Shown: in pieces, positions 56,235-64,000 of the stretch
Numbering within the stretch: position 1 is the first letter of the stretch
Layout: each line of letters begins with the position of its first letter
Source of the DNA: Prevotellaceae bacterium UBA4372
GTDB taxonomy: Bacteria > Bacteroidota > Bacteroidia > Bacteroidales > Bacteroidaceae
NCBI GenBank assembly: GCA_002391275.1
Contig: DGSC01000017.1
Coordinates: forward strand, 1-64,000
Direction: 5' to 3'
DNA: 64,000 bases
Notes under the pieces: model-generated
Told to the model about the DNA's origin: nothing
Databases searched by the model: none
The model's input: only the letters and a program-made list of their open reading frames with translations
Made by a program: the position numbers and the translations under genes

Positions 56235-57533
56235 ATGCTATCAGCAAAGGAAAACGAAGCTTTACTTGAGCTTCTTCACGAGCAAGTGGTACCGGCTATA
56301 GGCTGTACGGAACCGATGGCAGTGGCTTTGTGTGTGGCTCGGGCCACGGAATTGCTGAATGCCAAGATCAGCAAGGATGACCAACGTGTAGTTCCCGAAA
56401 AGATACATCTTAAGCTCAGCGCCAACATATTGAAGAACGCCATGGGCGTCGGCATCCCAGGCACCGGAGGAATGATAGGTCTGCCTATAGCCGTGGCTAT
56501 GGGCGCCATAGGCGGAAAGTCCTGCTTAGGCTTGGAGGTCCTGCGCGACTGCACCCCCGATGTGCTCGATGCGGCCAAGCAATACATCACCGAGAACCGC
56601 ATAGAAATCAAGCTTGAAGACAAGGACAACGACAAGCTCTTTATTCATGGAGTGGTAGAAGCCGGCGGCATTGAAGCCGAAGCAACGATTAAAGGCAGCC
56701 ACACCCATTTCGTGGAAGCTACAGAAACGGCTTCGTCAGCGAGAGAATGTAGCCCCTGCGATGAACTTAAATGCCTCACGTTGCGCAAGGTTTATGACTT
56801 TGCGACCAGCATGCCCATAGCCGATCTCGAATTTATCTTAGAGGCCAAGCGCCTTAATGAGGCTGCGGCCGAGGAAGGCTTGCGCGAGAACTATGGCCAC
56901 CAGTTGGGCAAGACGATGTGCTCGCCCTTGGGCCGCGGCATCATGGGCGATAGCATATTTGCAAAGGTGTTGTCGGTGACCTCGTGTGCATGCGATGCCA
57001 GAATGGCAGGCGCCATGATACCCGTAATGAGCAACTCGGGCAGCGGCAATCAAGGTATCTGTGCCACGATGCCCGTCGTAGTGTTTGCCCGCGAGAACCA
57101 CAATACCGAGCACGAGCTTATACGCGCCCTGACGCTCTCGCACCTCACAGCAATCTACATCAAGCAGTCGCTCGGCTGCCTCTCGGCGCTTTGCGGCTGC
57201 GTAGTGGCCAGCACAGGAAGCAGCGTAGGCATCACTTACCTCATGGGCGGGACTTATGAGCAAATCAGCCATTCCGTGAAGAATATGATAGCCAACCTGA
57301 CAGGTATGATTTGCGACGGTGCAAAGCCATCATGTGCCCTCAAGCTGACTACCGGCGTGAGCACCGCTGTCATGAGCGCTATGCTGGCCATACAACATAA
57401 GTATGTCACCTCGGCCGAAGGCATCATCGAGGACGATGTGGACCGCAGTATCCACAACCTCACGTCCATTGGTTCAAAGGGTATGGACGAGACCGACCGC
57501 TTCGTGCTGGATATCATGACGCACAAGAGTTAG
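56235..57533 (+). CDS. cyuA: CyuA/UPF0597-family L-cysteine desulfidase
   Basis: 432 residues of the YhaM/CyuA family, related to iron-sulfur serine dehydratase. It has the VVPAIGCTEPMAVAL signature with Cys24, the GIPGTGGMIGLPIAVAMGAIGG loop, MSNSGSGNQGICATMPVVVFA, and Cys residues suited to a [4Fe-4S] cluster (Cys near 277, 315 and 355). Members break L-cysteine to pyruvate, ammonia and sulfide. Length fits the family. It stands alone between the divergent kinase and a 566-base repeat region. Serine or another substrate cannot be excluded. Confidence 0.85.
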   Translation: MLSAKENEALLELLHEQVVPAIGCTEPMAVALCVARATELLNAKISKDDQRVVPEKIHLKLSANILKNAMGVGIPGTGGMIGLPIAVAMGAIGGKSCLGLEVLRDCTPDVLDAAKQYITENRIEIKLEDKDNDKLFIHGVVEAGGIEAEATIKGSHTHFVEATETASSARECSPCDELKCLTLRKVYDFATSMPIADLEFILEAKRLNEAAAEEGLRENYGHQLGKTMCSPLGRGIMGDSIFAKVLSVTSCACDARMAGAMIPVMSNSGSGNQGICATMPVVVFARENHNTEHELIRALTLSHLTAIYIKQSLGCLSALCGCVVASTGSSVGITYLMGGTYEQISHSVKNMIANLTGMICDGAKPSCALKLTTGVSTAVMSAMLAIQHKYVTSAEGIIEDDVDRSIHNLTSIGSKGMDETDRFVLDIMTHKS

Positions 57534-58099
57534 GCATTAGTTACTGACATTCGCAAGTCCAATGGGCTATTTACCCCTGGAAACGAATGCAATATAAGCG
57601 CGGCCTGAAAGGCCAAATGCTACAAGAAAGTATCATTTCATGATGAATACATTATATTTCTGAAGTTATATCACATAGAATATGATGAAAAATATGTTTT
57701 TTCCAATTGAAATTAAGGACTGCTTTTGCCCTTACAGGGCGACAATCCATTACAATCTATATACCCAGGGCGTTGCCCAGGGCTAACTGCTGTTGCCCCT
57801 TTGGGGCGTTTCATTGCAAAAAGTTTACGGCAAAAGAAAAATAAACAATTAGACCAAAGAAAGCCGATGCAATATAAGCATAGTCTGAAAGGCCAAGAGC
57901 TGAGAGCCTTGGGCAAAGCCCTAAGAAAGCCGATGCAATATAAGCATAGTCTGAAAGGCCAAGAGCTGAGAGCCTTGGGCAAAGCCCTATGAAAGCCGAT
58001 GTAAAATAAGCGCGGCCTGTATGACCAAAAGCTGTCAGCCATGGGCGAAGCTTTGGGGTAACGAAGAAATGAATGAGAATGTTTAAACTTTAGAATAAT
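57534..58099. other. Repeat-rich intergenic region before the MTA/SAH nucleosidase
   Basis: 566 bases without a convincing gene. They contain a stray copy of the repeat core (57585-57630), a GC-rich stretch with CCCAGGGC and GCCCCTTTGGGGC hairpins (57735-57810), and three 66-base units (57859-58057). Confidence 0.65.
57859..58057. repeat. 66-base tandem repeats, three units
   Basis: Units start at 57859, 57925 and 57991. The first two differ at one base; the third is clearly diverged but keeps the framework (GAAAGCCGATG, AATAAGC, GGGC.AAGC). Similar core words occur at 57585-57630. This matches a type of intergenic repeat widespread in Bacteroidetes, often miscalled as small proteins. Confidence 0.88.
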
Positions 58100-58816
58100 A
58101 TGACAATAGGAGTTATTTCTGCAATGAGCAAGGAGCATGAGCAACTGACGGCTCTGCTCTCTGATGCTCGCCACGAGGTTGACGGCTCTTTAGCCTTCGA
58201 CTGCGGTCGTTTGGGCAACAACCAACTTGTGTTGATGCAATGTGGCATAGGAAAAGTGAATGCAGCCGTAGGCACTACGGCTCTCATCCGGCGGTATGCC
58301 CCCGACTGCATTGTCTCCACAGGCTGTGCCGGCGGCATTGCTGAAGGAATGAATGTGATGGATGTCGTGGTCAGCTCAGCAGCCTGTTACCACGACGTGA
58401 CCATCCCAGGCTGCGAGCCTGGACAGATTCAAGGCCTGCCGCAGAAATTCCGTGCCGAAGAGCAACTCGTAGAGGCTGCGCTGGCCGTGCATGCCGAGGG
58501 CACAGCCCTGCACGCCGGTCTGATTGTCAGTGGCGACCAATTCATCAGCTCGGCTGAACAGCTTGCACAAATCAAGCTTGTTTTCCCCGATGCCTTGGCC
58601 TGCGACATGGAGTCTGCGGCCATCGCACAGACCTGCTTCCTCATGCAGGTGCCGTTCGTAAGCTTCCGCATCCTCAGCGACACACCCGGTGGCGACAAAC
58701 ATCTGGAACAGTACTTCAACTTCTGGGACGAGATGGCCAGCCACAGCTTCGATGTCACTCGCCGCTTTTTGGGCTCATTGCCAACACAATTCTCGGTGTT
58801 GCAGTTTGAAGAATAG
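58100..58816 (+). CDS. mtnN: 5'-methylthioadenosine/S-adenosylhomocysteine nucleosidase
   Basis: 238 residues of the PNP/UDP family, Pfs/MtnN type: MTIGVISAMSKEHEQL with the N-terminal Glu, STGCAGGIAEGMNVMDVVVSS, GLIVSGDQFI and CDMESAAIAQTCFLM with the conserved Met-Glu-Ser. It splits the adenine from SAH and MTA in the cytoplasm. luxS follows 64 bases later, so the two consecutive steps of methyl-cycle detoxification sit together. Confidence 0.94.
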   Translation: MTIGVISAMSKEHEQLTALLSDARHEVDGSLAFDCGRLGNNQLVLMQCGIGKVNAAVGTTALIRRYAPDCIVSTGCAGGIAEGMNVMDVVVSSAACYHDVTIPGCEPGQIQGLPQKFRAEEQLVEAALAVHAEGTALHAGLIVSGDQFISSAEQLAQIKLVFPDALACDMESAAIAQTCFLMQVPFVSFRILSDTPGGDKHLEQYFNFWDEMASHSFDVTRRFLGSLPTQFSVLQFEE

Positions 58817-58880
58817 TTAATCTTATCCTTTCTACTTTCGCAAGTGCTGCTTGCCTGAAAGTCAAGCTAAATAATCATAT

Positions 58881-59375
58881 ATGGAAGTCATTCAAAGTTT
58901 TACAATTGACCACACAAAGCTGAAACCTGGAATCTATGTCTCGCGGCAGGACAAGGGCTTCACCACCTTCGACCTGCGCATCACCGAGCCAAACAAAGAG
59001 CCGGCAGTGGCTCCGTCAGCCATGCATAGTCTGGAGCATCTGATGGCAACTTGGTTTCGTAACTCCTCCGCCAAGGAAGACGTAGTATATGTAGGTCCTA
59101 TGGGCTGCATGACAGGAATGTATATAATAATGACAGGCAGCTACACCGTTCAGGATATGCGTGAGCTGACCATCCAGTGCCTTGAGTGGATACTCACGCA
59201 GACGGAAGTGCCGGCCACGACCCCCGACACGTGCGGCAACTGTCTGCTCCACGACCTGCCGATGTGCCAATGGGAAAGTCGTCGTTACCTTGATCGTCTG
59301 AGGAATGATTTCCACAGCGAGTACACGATGCTTCAGGTGACGCTGAAGGACGGCCGTATCTTTGCCGACGCATAA
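58881..59375 (+). CDS. luxS: S-ribosylhomocysteine lyase LuxS
   Basis: 164 residues. The metal ligands His49 and His53 with Glu52 form HSLEH; the catalytic Cys is Cys76 (GCMTGM) and the third metal ligand is Cys118 (DTCGNCLLHDL). It converts S-ribosylhomocysteine from MtnN to homocysteine and the AI-2 precursor DPD. Follows mtnN by 64 bases and precedes the alanine symporter by 39. Confidence 0.96.
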   Translation: MEVIQSFTIDHTKLKPGIYVSRQDKGFTTFDLRITEPNKEPAVAPSAMHSLEHLMATWFRNSSAKEDVVYVGPMGCMTGMYIIMTGSYTVQDMRELTIQCLEWILTQTEVPATTPDTCGNCLLHDLPMCQWESRRYLDRLRNDFHSEYTMLQVTLKDGRIFADA

Positions 59376-59414
59376 GAGGCCTGCATGTACGACACGACAC
59401 AAACACTCTAAGAC

Positions 59415-60749
59415 ATGACACTCGATTCCTTTAACGCCCTCATCGCTGAAGCCGCCTCGCAGCTGTGGGGGTGGCCTATGATTGTGCTGCTCCTGGGCAC
59501 TCATCTTTATCTTACCATTCGCCTACGCTTCCCTCAGCGCCGGATTCTCCATGCCATTCGCCTGTCCGTCACACGCGACCCTGACGGCGAGGGTGACGTG
59601 AGTCAGTTCGGGGCTTTGGCAACGTCCTTGGCAGCAACAATCGGCACCGGCAATATCGTGGGCGTAGCCACTGCGGTAGCCTTGGGTGGTCCGGGGGCTG
59701 TGTTGTGGTGCTGGCTTACAGGCGTATTAGGCATTGCCACGAAGTATTCCGAGGCCCTCTTAGCCGTAAAGTATAGAGTAAAAACCAGCGACGGCACGAT
59801 GCTGGGCGGTCCTATGTATGCGCTCGAACGTGGCTTGGGCTGGAAGAGTATGGCTGTGCTGTTCAGTGTCCTCACTGCCTTGGCTGCCTTTGGGATAGGA
59901 AATACCGTTCAGAGTAACGCCATCTCGCTGCTCTGTAGCGAGACCTATGGCATTCCCACGGCCGTCACAGGTGGGTTTCTTGCCTTGCTCACAGGGCTCG
60001 TCATCATATTCGGTGTCAAGGGTATAGCCCGTTTCTGCACGGCATTCGTGCCGCTGATGGCAATATGCTATGTGCTGGGCTGTTTGTATATACTCTTTAT
60101 CAACGGGGACTATGTGTGGCAGGCGCTCTGCCTCATCTGTCGCAGTGCCGTCTCGCCTGAAGCTGCGGGCGGTGGCTTCGTAGGAACCACCATCATGATG
60201 ACGGCTCGCTATGGCATCGCCCGAGGGCTGTTCTCCAATGAGAGCGGCATGGGCTCGGCACCCATTGTGGCAGCTGCTGCTCAGACGAAAGATCCTGTTC
60301 GGCAAGCCCTTGTCTCATCGACGGCAACGTTCTGGGACACCGTAGTGATCTGTGCGCTCACGGGCCTCGTGCTCGTCTCAAGCATACTCGCCTACCCCGA
60401 CATCGATTACTCCAACGGCGGGGCGTTGACCAAGATGGCCTTTGAGAAAATACCCTACGTGGGTGCACCGTTACTCACATTCGGCATCATAGCTTTTGCC
60501 TTCTCCACAATCCTTGGCTGGTGCTACTACGGCGAGCGCGCCGTGGAATATCTGAGCGGCAAGCGTTTTCTCTTGGTCTATCGCGTGCTGTACGTCGCGG
60601 CAATCTTCGCGGGAGCCGTAGTGCAACTGACGGTTGTATGGAACATGGCCGACCTGCTCAACGGCCTGATGGCCATACCTAATCTGGTGTCGTTGCTCGC
60701 CTTGGCGGGCATAATCGTGGCTGAGACACGCTCTTCAGACGATTTTTAG
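59415..60749 (+). CDS. Alanine/glycine:cation symporter (AGCS family)
   Basis: 444 residues with about ten membrane helices. AGCS signatures are clear: SQFGALATSLAATIGTGNIVGVATAVALGGPGAVLWCWLTG (residues ~58-98), GTMLGGPMYALERGLG and ARGLFSNESGMGSAPIVAAAAQTKDP (~270). It takes up alanine or glycine with Na+ or H+. Starts 39 bases after luxS and may share its transcript. Confidence 0.94.
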   Translation: MTLDSFNALIAEAASQLWGWPMIVLLLGTHLYLTIRLRFPQRRILHAIRLSVTRDPDGEGDVSQFGALATSLAATIGTGNIVGVATAVALGGPGAVLWCWLTGVLGIATKYSEALLAVKYRVKTSDGTMLGGPMYALERGLGWKSMAVLFSVLTALAAFGIGNTVQSNAISLLCSETYGIPTAVTGGFLALLTGLVIIFGVKGIARFCTAFVPLMAICYVLGCLYILFINGDYVWQALCLICRSAVSPEAAGGGFVGTTIMMTARYGIARGLFSNESGMGSAPIVAAAAQTKDPVRQALVSSTATFWDTVVICALTGLVLVSSILAYPDIDYSNGGALTKMAFEKIPYVGAPLLTFGIIAFAFSTILGWCYYGERAVEYLSGKRFLLVYRVLYVAAIFAGAVVQLTVVWNMADLLNGLMAIPNLVSLLALAGIIVAETRSSDDF

Positions 60750-60792
60750 CGTTTTTCTTGGGTTACAGTTTGGCTGTTACGAACATAAAGTA

Positions 60793-60800
60793 TAGTTTTG
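60793..60800 (+). promoter_or_regulatory. -7 promoter box for the DUF2752 gene
   Basis: TAGTTTTG. It lies across the in-frame TTG at 60798 and so points to the ATG at 60834 as the true start. Confidence 0.55.
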
Positions 60801-60833
60801 CAAAACAATAGCAATAACACATCACCTTCATCC

Positions 60834-61094
60834 ATGCTCATTTGTCCCTTCCATTGGCTCACTGGATTCAATTGTCCGTTCTGCGGCGCACAACGAATGT
60901 TTGTGGCGCTTGTCCATGGAAGCCTGACCGAAGCGTTCTGGCTGAATCCCGGCCTCTTCATCGGAGGTCCGCTCGTGGCGCTCTGGTGGCTATGGAAACG
61001 CGAGGTGAGCTCCCGGGCAGCCTTGGTGATGCTTGTCGCCGCTTTTGCATGGGGCATCGTGCGCAACATCGTGCCGACCTTGCAAACAAATTAG
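60834..61094 (+). CDS. DUF2752 small membrane protein
   Basis: 86 residues from the ATG at 60834. The DUF2752 signature CPFHWLTGFNCPFCGAQRMF, with Cys pairs and the CGxxR core, is followed by two membrane helices (LFIGGPLVALWWLWK; AALVMLVAAFAWGIVRNIV). The Cys motif suggests a metal site near the membrane, but no function is established for the family. A 78-base gap separates it from the next membrane gene. Confidence 0.85.
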   Translation: MLICPFHWLTGFNCPFCGAQRMFVALVHGSLTEAFWLNPGLFIGGPLVALWWLWKREVSSRAALVMLVAAFAWGIVRNIVPTLQTN

Positions 61095-61172
61095 CTCAGC
61101 GCTGCAACTTTTATCCACCTGATTACGTCAAAACAATAAACTCCATAACTTCAACTAAAAACTTTCACAACT

Positions 61173-61940
61173 ATGAAACAACTCTCGATTGGCGCAGTAG
61201 TCTCCCGCGCATGGGATCTCGCCGTAAAACACTGGCCCATTTTCGTATTGTTTGCCTTCGTACAGTCAATGATCAGCGGCATGGGCGTTAGCCTCGACCC
61301 TGCCACTTATGCTGAAATCTTCTCTGTATCTGACCCTGCAGCTCAGAGCGAACTGCTCAGCGAGGCGCTAAACATCAACTATCCCTTGATCATCATCGGC
61401 TTCTTGGCAACCATCTATCTCGGATACGTTGTAATAAATATGTACGTGCGCGCCTATCAGACGGGACGTCCATACGCCGCTTTTGGCCAAGCTTTCAAGG
61501 TAGACCTCAACCAGATGGCTATCTATTTCTGCGTCGAGCTGGTCTATGCCATCATCGTGGCCATGGGATGCCTGCTCTGCATCCTGCCGGGCATCTGGCT
61601 TGGCGTACGTCTGTGGTACGCTCCTCTGCTCGCAGCCACCCAAGGCGCTTCCTTCGGCGAGGCTTTCAGCCGCTCGTGGGAGATGACCAAGGGTAACTTC
61701 TGGAACCTTTTCCTCATGGGCTTGACAATGATCGGCATCGCTATCCTGGGCCTCTGCGCTTGCTTTGTGGGTGTATTCTTTGCCGAAGTCGTGATTGAGT
61801 TCATGCTGGTCGTAAGCTTCTTCTTCCTCAAGCCCGAAGAGCCTCAACCTGTATTCGAAGAAGCAACTGAGCACACCGAAACCACGAATCAGCCTGCCGA
61901 CTCATACAACAAGACGACAGACTATGAAGAGGTGCACTGA
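61173..61940 (+). CDS. Integral membrane protein of unknown function
   Basis: 255 residues with about five hydrophobic segments, including IFVLFAFVQSMISGMGV, YPLIIIGFLATIYLGYVVINMYV, MAIYFCVELVYAIIVAMGCLLCILPGIWLGVR and NLFLMGLTMIGIAILGLCACFVGVFFAEVVI. A pattern of helix pair, PGIWLGVRLWYAPLL, and FGEAFSRSWEMTKGNFW resembles glycerophosphodiesterase-membrane-domain and DUF975-like proteins. The C-terminal 35 residues are acidic and Thr-rich (EEPQPVFEEATEHTETTNQP), probably cytoplasmic and disordered. It ends at a strong terminator. Confidence 0.75.
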   Translation: MKQLSIGAVVSRAWDLAVKHWPIFVLFAFVQSMISGMGVSLDPATYAEIFSVSDPAAQSELLSEALNINYPLIIIGFLATIYLGYVVINMYVRAYQTGRPYAAFGQAFKVDLNQMAIYFCVELVYAIIVAMGCLLCILPGIWLGVRLWYAPLLAATQGASFGEAFSRSWEMTKGNFWNLFLMGLTMIGIAILGLCACFVGVFFAEVVIEFMLVVSFFFLKPEEPQPVFEEATEHTETTNQPADSYNKTTDYEEVH

Positions 61941-61986
61941 TCTGCCCTCTCACCCTGACAGGCACTGATGCCTTTGTCAAGAGCAC

Positions 61987-62035
61987 AAAAAAATACGGCC
62001 AGCTGCAAAGTTTATGCGGCTGGCCGTATTTTTTT
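61987..62035. terminator. Terminator after the membrane-protein gene
   Basis: A perfect 17-bp stem, 61987-62003 with 62019-62035, with A7 and T7 at the base. It ends the plus-strand unit and could act on the minus strand too. Confidence 0.88.
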
Positions 62036-62036
62036 A

Positions 62037-62117
62037 TGCGCCTAAGAGAATTGACCGATGCACCTAAGAGAATCGGTCGATGCACCTAAGAGAATTGGCC
62101 AACGCGCCTAAGAGAAT
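62037..62117. repeat. 22-base direct repeats, four units
   Basis: The CCTAAGAGAAT core occurs four times at 22-base spacing (units from 62037, 62059, 62081 and 62103). Bases between cores vary (TGACCGATGCA, CGGTCGATGCA, TGGCCAACGCG). The same CCTAAGAGAA word forms one arm of the rodA terminator at 37160-37199. Confidence 0.85.
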
Positions 62118-62230
62118 ATTTCAGGCTACTTAGGTAGCCTTATTAGCCACGCTGGAAAAAGCTGAGAAGCAAGTGAGATTCTATGCCGTAATCTATGGAC
62201 TCTGCCACGACAAGAAACCGAGCCACACAA

Positions 62231-62274
62231 AGAAGCCCCCAAGCTGGTAGAAGGAACCAGTTTTGGGGGCTTCT
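62231..62274 (-). terminator. Stem-loop after the beta-helix protein gene
   Basis: A 12-bp stem, 62231-62242 with 62263-62274, plus an inner CTGG/CCAG pairing. It lies 36 bases past the minus-strand stop at 62311. A T-rich but not pure T tail follows, so termination is likely but weaker than at the other sites. Confidence 0.6.
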
Positions 62275-62310
62275 GTGTTTTGGCCTGAGGCCAAGCCTGA
62301 AGGACGTGAA

Positions 62311-63612
62311 TCAATACTTGAACGTACCGCTTACCGTTCCGCCCTGTCCGCTTTGGAAGGTATTGTCGAGCTTAATGCCCTGACTCTTCGAGCCCGTGTT
62401 GGTGACGGTGAGCGTGCCGCCGGTAGCGGTGAGGGTGGTTGCACGAACGCCGCGACTCTTCTGGCCTGTAGCCTTGACGGTTGTAGCTCCTCCGGCTATG
62501 GTGAGGGTAAGGTCGGCCTTGATACCTGTGGCGCGGTTCTCCTCGCCGGCAGAGTCGGTGAAAGTAGCACCGGCTACGGTGATGTCAACGGTCGGCTTGG
62601 TGGAGGCTGAGCCTATGGTCAGGTTGCCGTCGGAGGCCAAGCCCTTGGAGCCGTTGGCCGTGGAGCTGAGGCTGACGGTTACGGTGCCATCGAGCAACTG
62701 CATGTGGGGCGTGATGGTAGCATCTGTGGCGTCAGCGTCGAGACGTATGGCCTTGGCATCCTCTGCGTCGAGAGTGACGTTAATAGTGCCTCCGTTCAAA
62801 ATGAACTGCCCATTCAACTCTTCGGTGGAGGTCGCGTCGGTCTCTACCTGCAAACCGTCGGCCGCTACACCGCTGACGACTATTTGACCACCGTTCATCT
62901 GGAAGTACTCACCCACGTGAATGCCATCACTGGCAGCCTTGGTGACGCTGATGGTTCCGCAACTCTTCTTCAGGAACAAGTATTCGTTGGAACGGATGGC
63001 ATGGCGTGCGTTGCCTGCCACGGTGAGTGAACCGCTGCCGGCAATCTCCATGTGCCCCTGGCAGTTGAGGCAGGCTTTCTGTGCGCCTGCAGCATAGTCG
63101 GCCAGGCTGTTCGCTGTGCCGTCCTCAAGGATGAAGTCGATGCGCTTGCCACATTGAATGTCGATGGCCGCACCTGTGGTGGAAGTAAGGCTGAGACCGT
63201 TGAGGTGGAACTTAGTCTTGTAGTCGCCGTTATAAGTGAACGAGCCGGCAGTCGTGCTGCCCTGCAAGACAAATTCGTGCTCGATGGTGGTGCAAGCATT
63301 GTTGATGACGACGTCGCCACCATTGACGGTAGCTGTGACGCCCTCGGCCGTCTCGGGTATGTCCACGGATGCCGTAGAGCCGTTCCAGGTGATGGTGACG
63401 GGGTTGACGATAGTGATGCTGTCGATGGCAGCTGTCGAGTATTTGTCGGGACCTATGGTGATTGTCGAACCGGAGGTGGCGTACGGTAGTGCGACAGCTT
63501 CGCTGATGGCATAGCGTGTGCTCTCGCCGCCACTCCATACACGGAGCCATTGGGCGTTGGCGCCTACGGTGGCAGCGCCAAGAAGTAATGCAGAGAGTAG
63601 TATTTTCTTCAT
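62311..63612 (-). CDS. Secreted carbohydrate-binding (Cthe_2159-like) beta-helix protein
   Basis: 433 residues. A signal peptide (about 1-20, VGANAQ) is followed by a short N-region (STAAIDSITIV) and a long right-handed beta-helix (Cthe_2159/DUF4353 type): repeated short strands GAAIDIQCGKRIDFILEDGTAN, GHMEIAGSGSLTVAGNARHAI, GTISVTKAASDGIHVG, NGGQIVVSGVAADGLQVE, to TLTVTNTGSKSQGIKLD. Cthe_2159 binds cellulose and pectin-like acidic sugars. Starts 3 bases after the upstream gene stop, so it is co-transcribed with it. No catalytic residues are recognised. Confidence 0.8.
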   Translation of the reverse strand: MKKILLSALLLGAATVGANAQWLRVWSGGESTRYAISEAVALPYATSGSTITIGPDKYSTAAIDSITIVNPVTITWNGSTASVDIPETAEGVTATVNGGDVVINNACTTIEHEFVLQGSTTAGSFTYNGDYKTKFHLNGLSLTSTTGAAIDIQCGKRIDFILEDGTANSLADYAAGAQKACLNCQGHMEIAGSGSLTVAGNARHAIRSNEYLFLKKSCGTISVTKAASDGIHVGEYFQMNGGQIVVSGVAADGLQVETDATSTEELNGQFILNGGTINVTLDAEDAKAIRLDADATDATITPHMQLLDGTVTVSLSSTANGSKGLASDGNLTIGSASTKPTVDITVAGATFTDSAGEENRATGIKADLTLTIAGGATTVKATGQKSRGVRATTLTATGGTLTVTNTGSKSQGIKLDNTFQSGQGGTVSGTFKY

Positions 63613-63615
63613 GGC

Positions 63616-64000
63616 TTAGTAGATGAATTTAAGGGATTGATGTCCAAATCGTACAATATAGATGCCATGAGGCAGGTCGGATAGGTTGAGTTCGCCGCGC
63701 TCGCCGCCTACGGTGAGCTGCCGCATGAGCTGTCCACCGGCGTTGTAGAGCTGCAGTGTGCCGCGCCCTGAAGCAACAATGCATCCGTTCTGGAAGGATA
63801 TCGGGCGCTGCTCTTCGACGGAGCCTACGCCGAGGGCGGTGTCGGAGAACGAGAGTTGCGTGAGCGTTGCAAGAGGAGTTGTCACGGTGGTGCCAGCCGT
63901 AGTGGTCACTATGGCATTGGTGCCGTCGAAAGTAATCTTCTTGATAGTCGTGCGCGCCACACTCTGTGTCGTGGCACCGATAATGTTGAGATAGTTGTAG
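63616..64000 (-). CDS. C-terminal part of a small secreted protein with sorting-like tail (start beyond window)
   Basis: The frame is open to the window edge (YNYLNIIGATTQSVARTTIKK...), at least 128 residues; the apparent GTG at 63960 is probably not a start because reading continues upstream. Visible parts: a Thr-rich beta region (KKITFDGTNAIVTTTAGTTV) then LQLYNAGGQLMRQLTVGGERGELNLSDLPHGIYIVRFG, which has the shape of a type IX secretion sorting domain. It ends 3 bases before the beta-helix gene. Function is not recognised. Confidence 0.7.
   Translation of the reverse strand, partial: YNYLNIIGATTQSVARTTIKKITFDGTNAIVTTTAGTTVTTPLATLTQLSFSDTALGVGSVEEQRPISFQNGCIVASGRGTLQLYNAGGQLMRQLTVGGERGELNLSDLPHGIYIVRFGHQSLKFIY

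Larger units (their letters stand above)
61941..62310. other. Convergent intergenic region
   Basis: 370 bases: a two-way terminator (61987-62035), four short tandem repeats (62037-62117), a small hairpin near 62123-62140 and a stem-loop (62231-62274). 62141-62230 shows nothing of note. Confidence 0.7.

Noticed and set aside
57713..58174. Minus-strand frame of 153 codons with repeated peptide
   Set aside because: It merely translates the 66-base repeats and runs into the mtnN gene on the other strand.
62037..62117. Possible mini CRISPR array
   Set aside because: The 22-base period leaves spacers of about 11 bases, spacers resemble each other, and there are no cas genes.

Overview
The window looks like the chromosome of a gut- or oral-type Bacteroidales, most like Prevotella and relatives. 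The reasons are a complete Sus-type starch locus, Bacteroidetes -7 promoter boxes (TAnnTTTG) ahead of most transcription units, lipoproteins with Bacteroidetes lipoboxes, a C10 peptidase with a C-terminal type IX-like (Por) sorting tail, and mreBCD-mrdA-rodA placed directly after purH. This assignment is inference from gene content and signals; no rRNA, tRNA, CRISPR array or intact insertion sequence was seen.

Left part (1-6.5 kb): a large secreted multidomain protein cut by the window edge, a YfcE-type phosphoesterase, a MATE exporter, and two intergenic regions rich in hairpins. Starch region (6.4-23.4 kb): susC-susD-susE-susF-susG on the minus strand (surface binding, import and cutting of starch) faces a plus-strand set of lacI-type regulator, MFS maltodextrin permease, malQ and a GH97 alpha-glucosidase. 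A perfect LacI-type operator lies between the two divergent promoters. A GH2 glycosidase follows, convergent with GH97 across a 22-bp two-way terminator.

Central housekeeping block (26.3-37.2 kb, all plus): LptF/LptG-type permease, ribBA, a PLP aminotransferase, a PurH reduced to its IMP cyclohydrolase half, and the rod-shape/elongasome cluster mreB-mreC-mreD-mrdA-rodA. It ends in a double-hairpin two-way terminator. Next is a compact divergent set with pectin (rhamnogalacturonan) character (37.2-43.9 kb): GH105 and DUF362 on minus, a PcRGLX/YetA-like lyase and a DUF4861 protein on plus.

Tat island (44.5-48.7 kb): tatA and tatC overlap and are followed by two redox proteins carrying twin-arginine motifs, one of them unusually internal. 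Then come a repeat-rich 0.8-kb intergenic stretch, a 1605-residue C10 peptidase with EF-hand/leucine-rich-repeat units, and a nucleoside kinase. Right part (56-64 kb): a CyuA-like cysteine desulfidase, a repeat region, MTA/SAH nucleosidase plus LuxS (activated methyl cycle), an alanine/sodium symporter, two small membrane proteins, and a secreted beta-helix protein beside the end of a sorting-tail protein.

The most unusual signals are a dispersed ~225-bp element with a near-perfect 30-bp inverted repeat and a compensatory base-pair change between its two copies, an internal Tat motif inside a NapH-NapG-like fusion, paired ~95-bp hairpins near 4.1 kb, the recurring hairpins with a shared GCATC/GATGC apex, and the stand-alone PurH N-domain.
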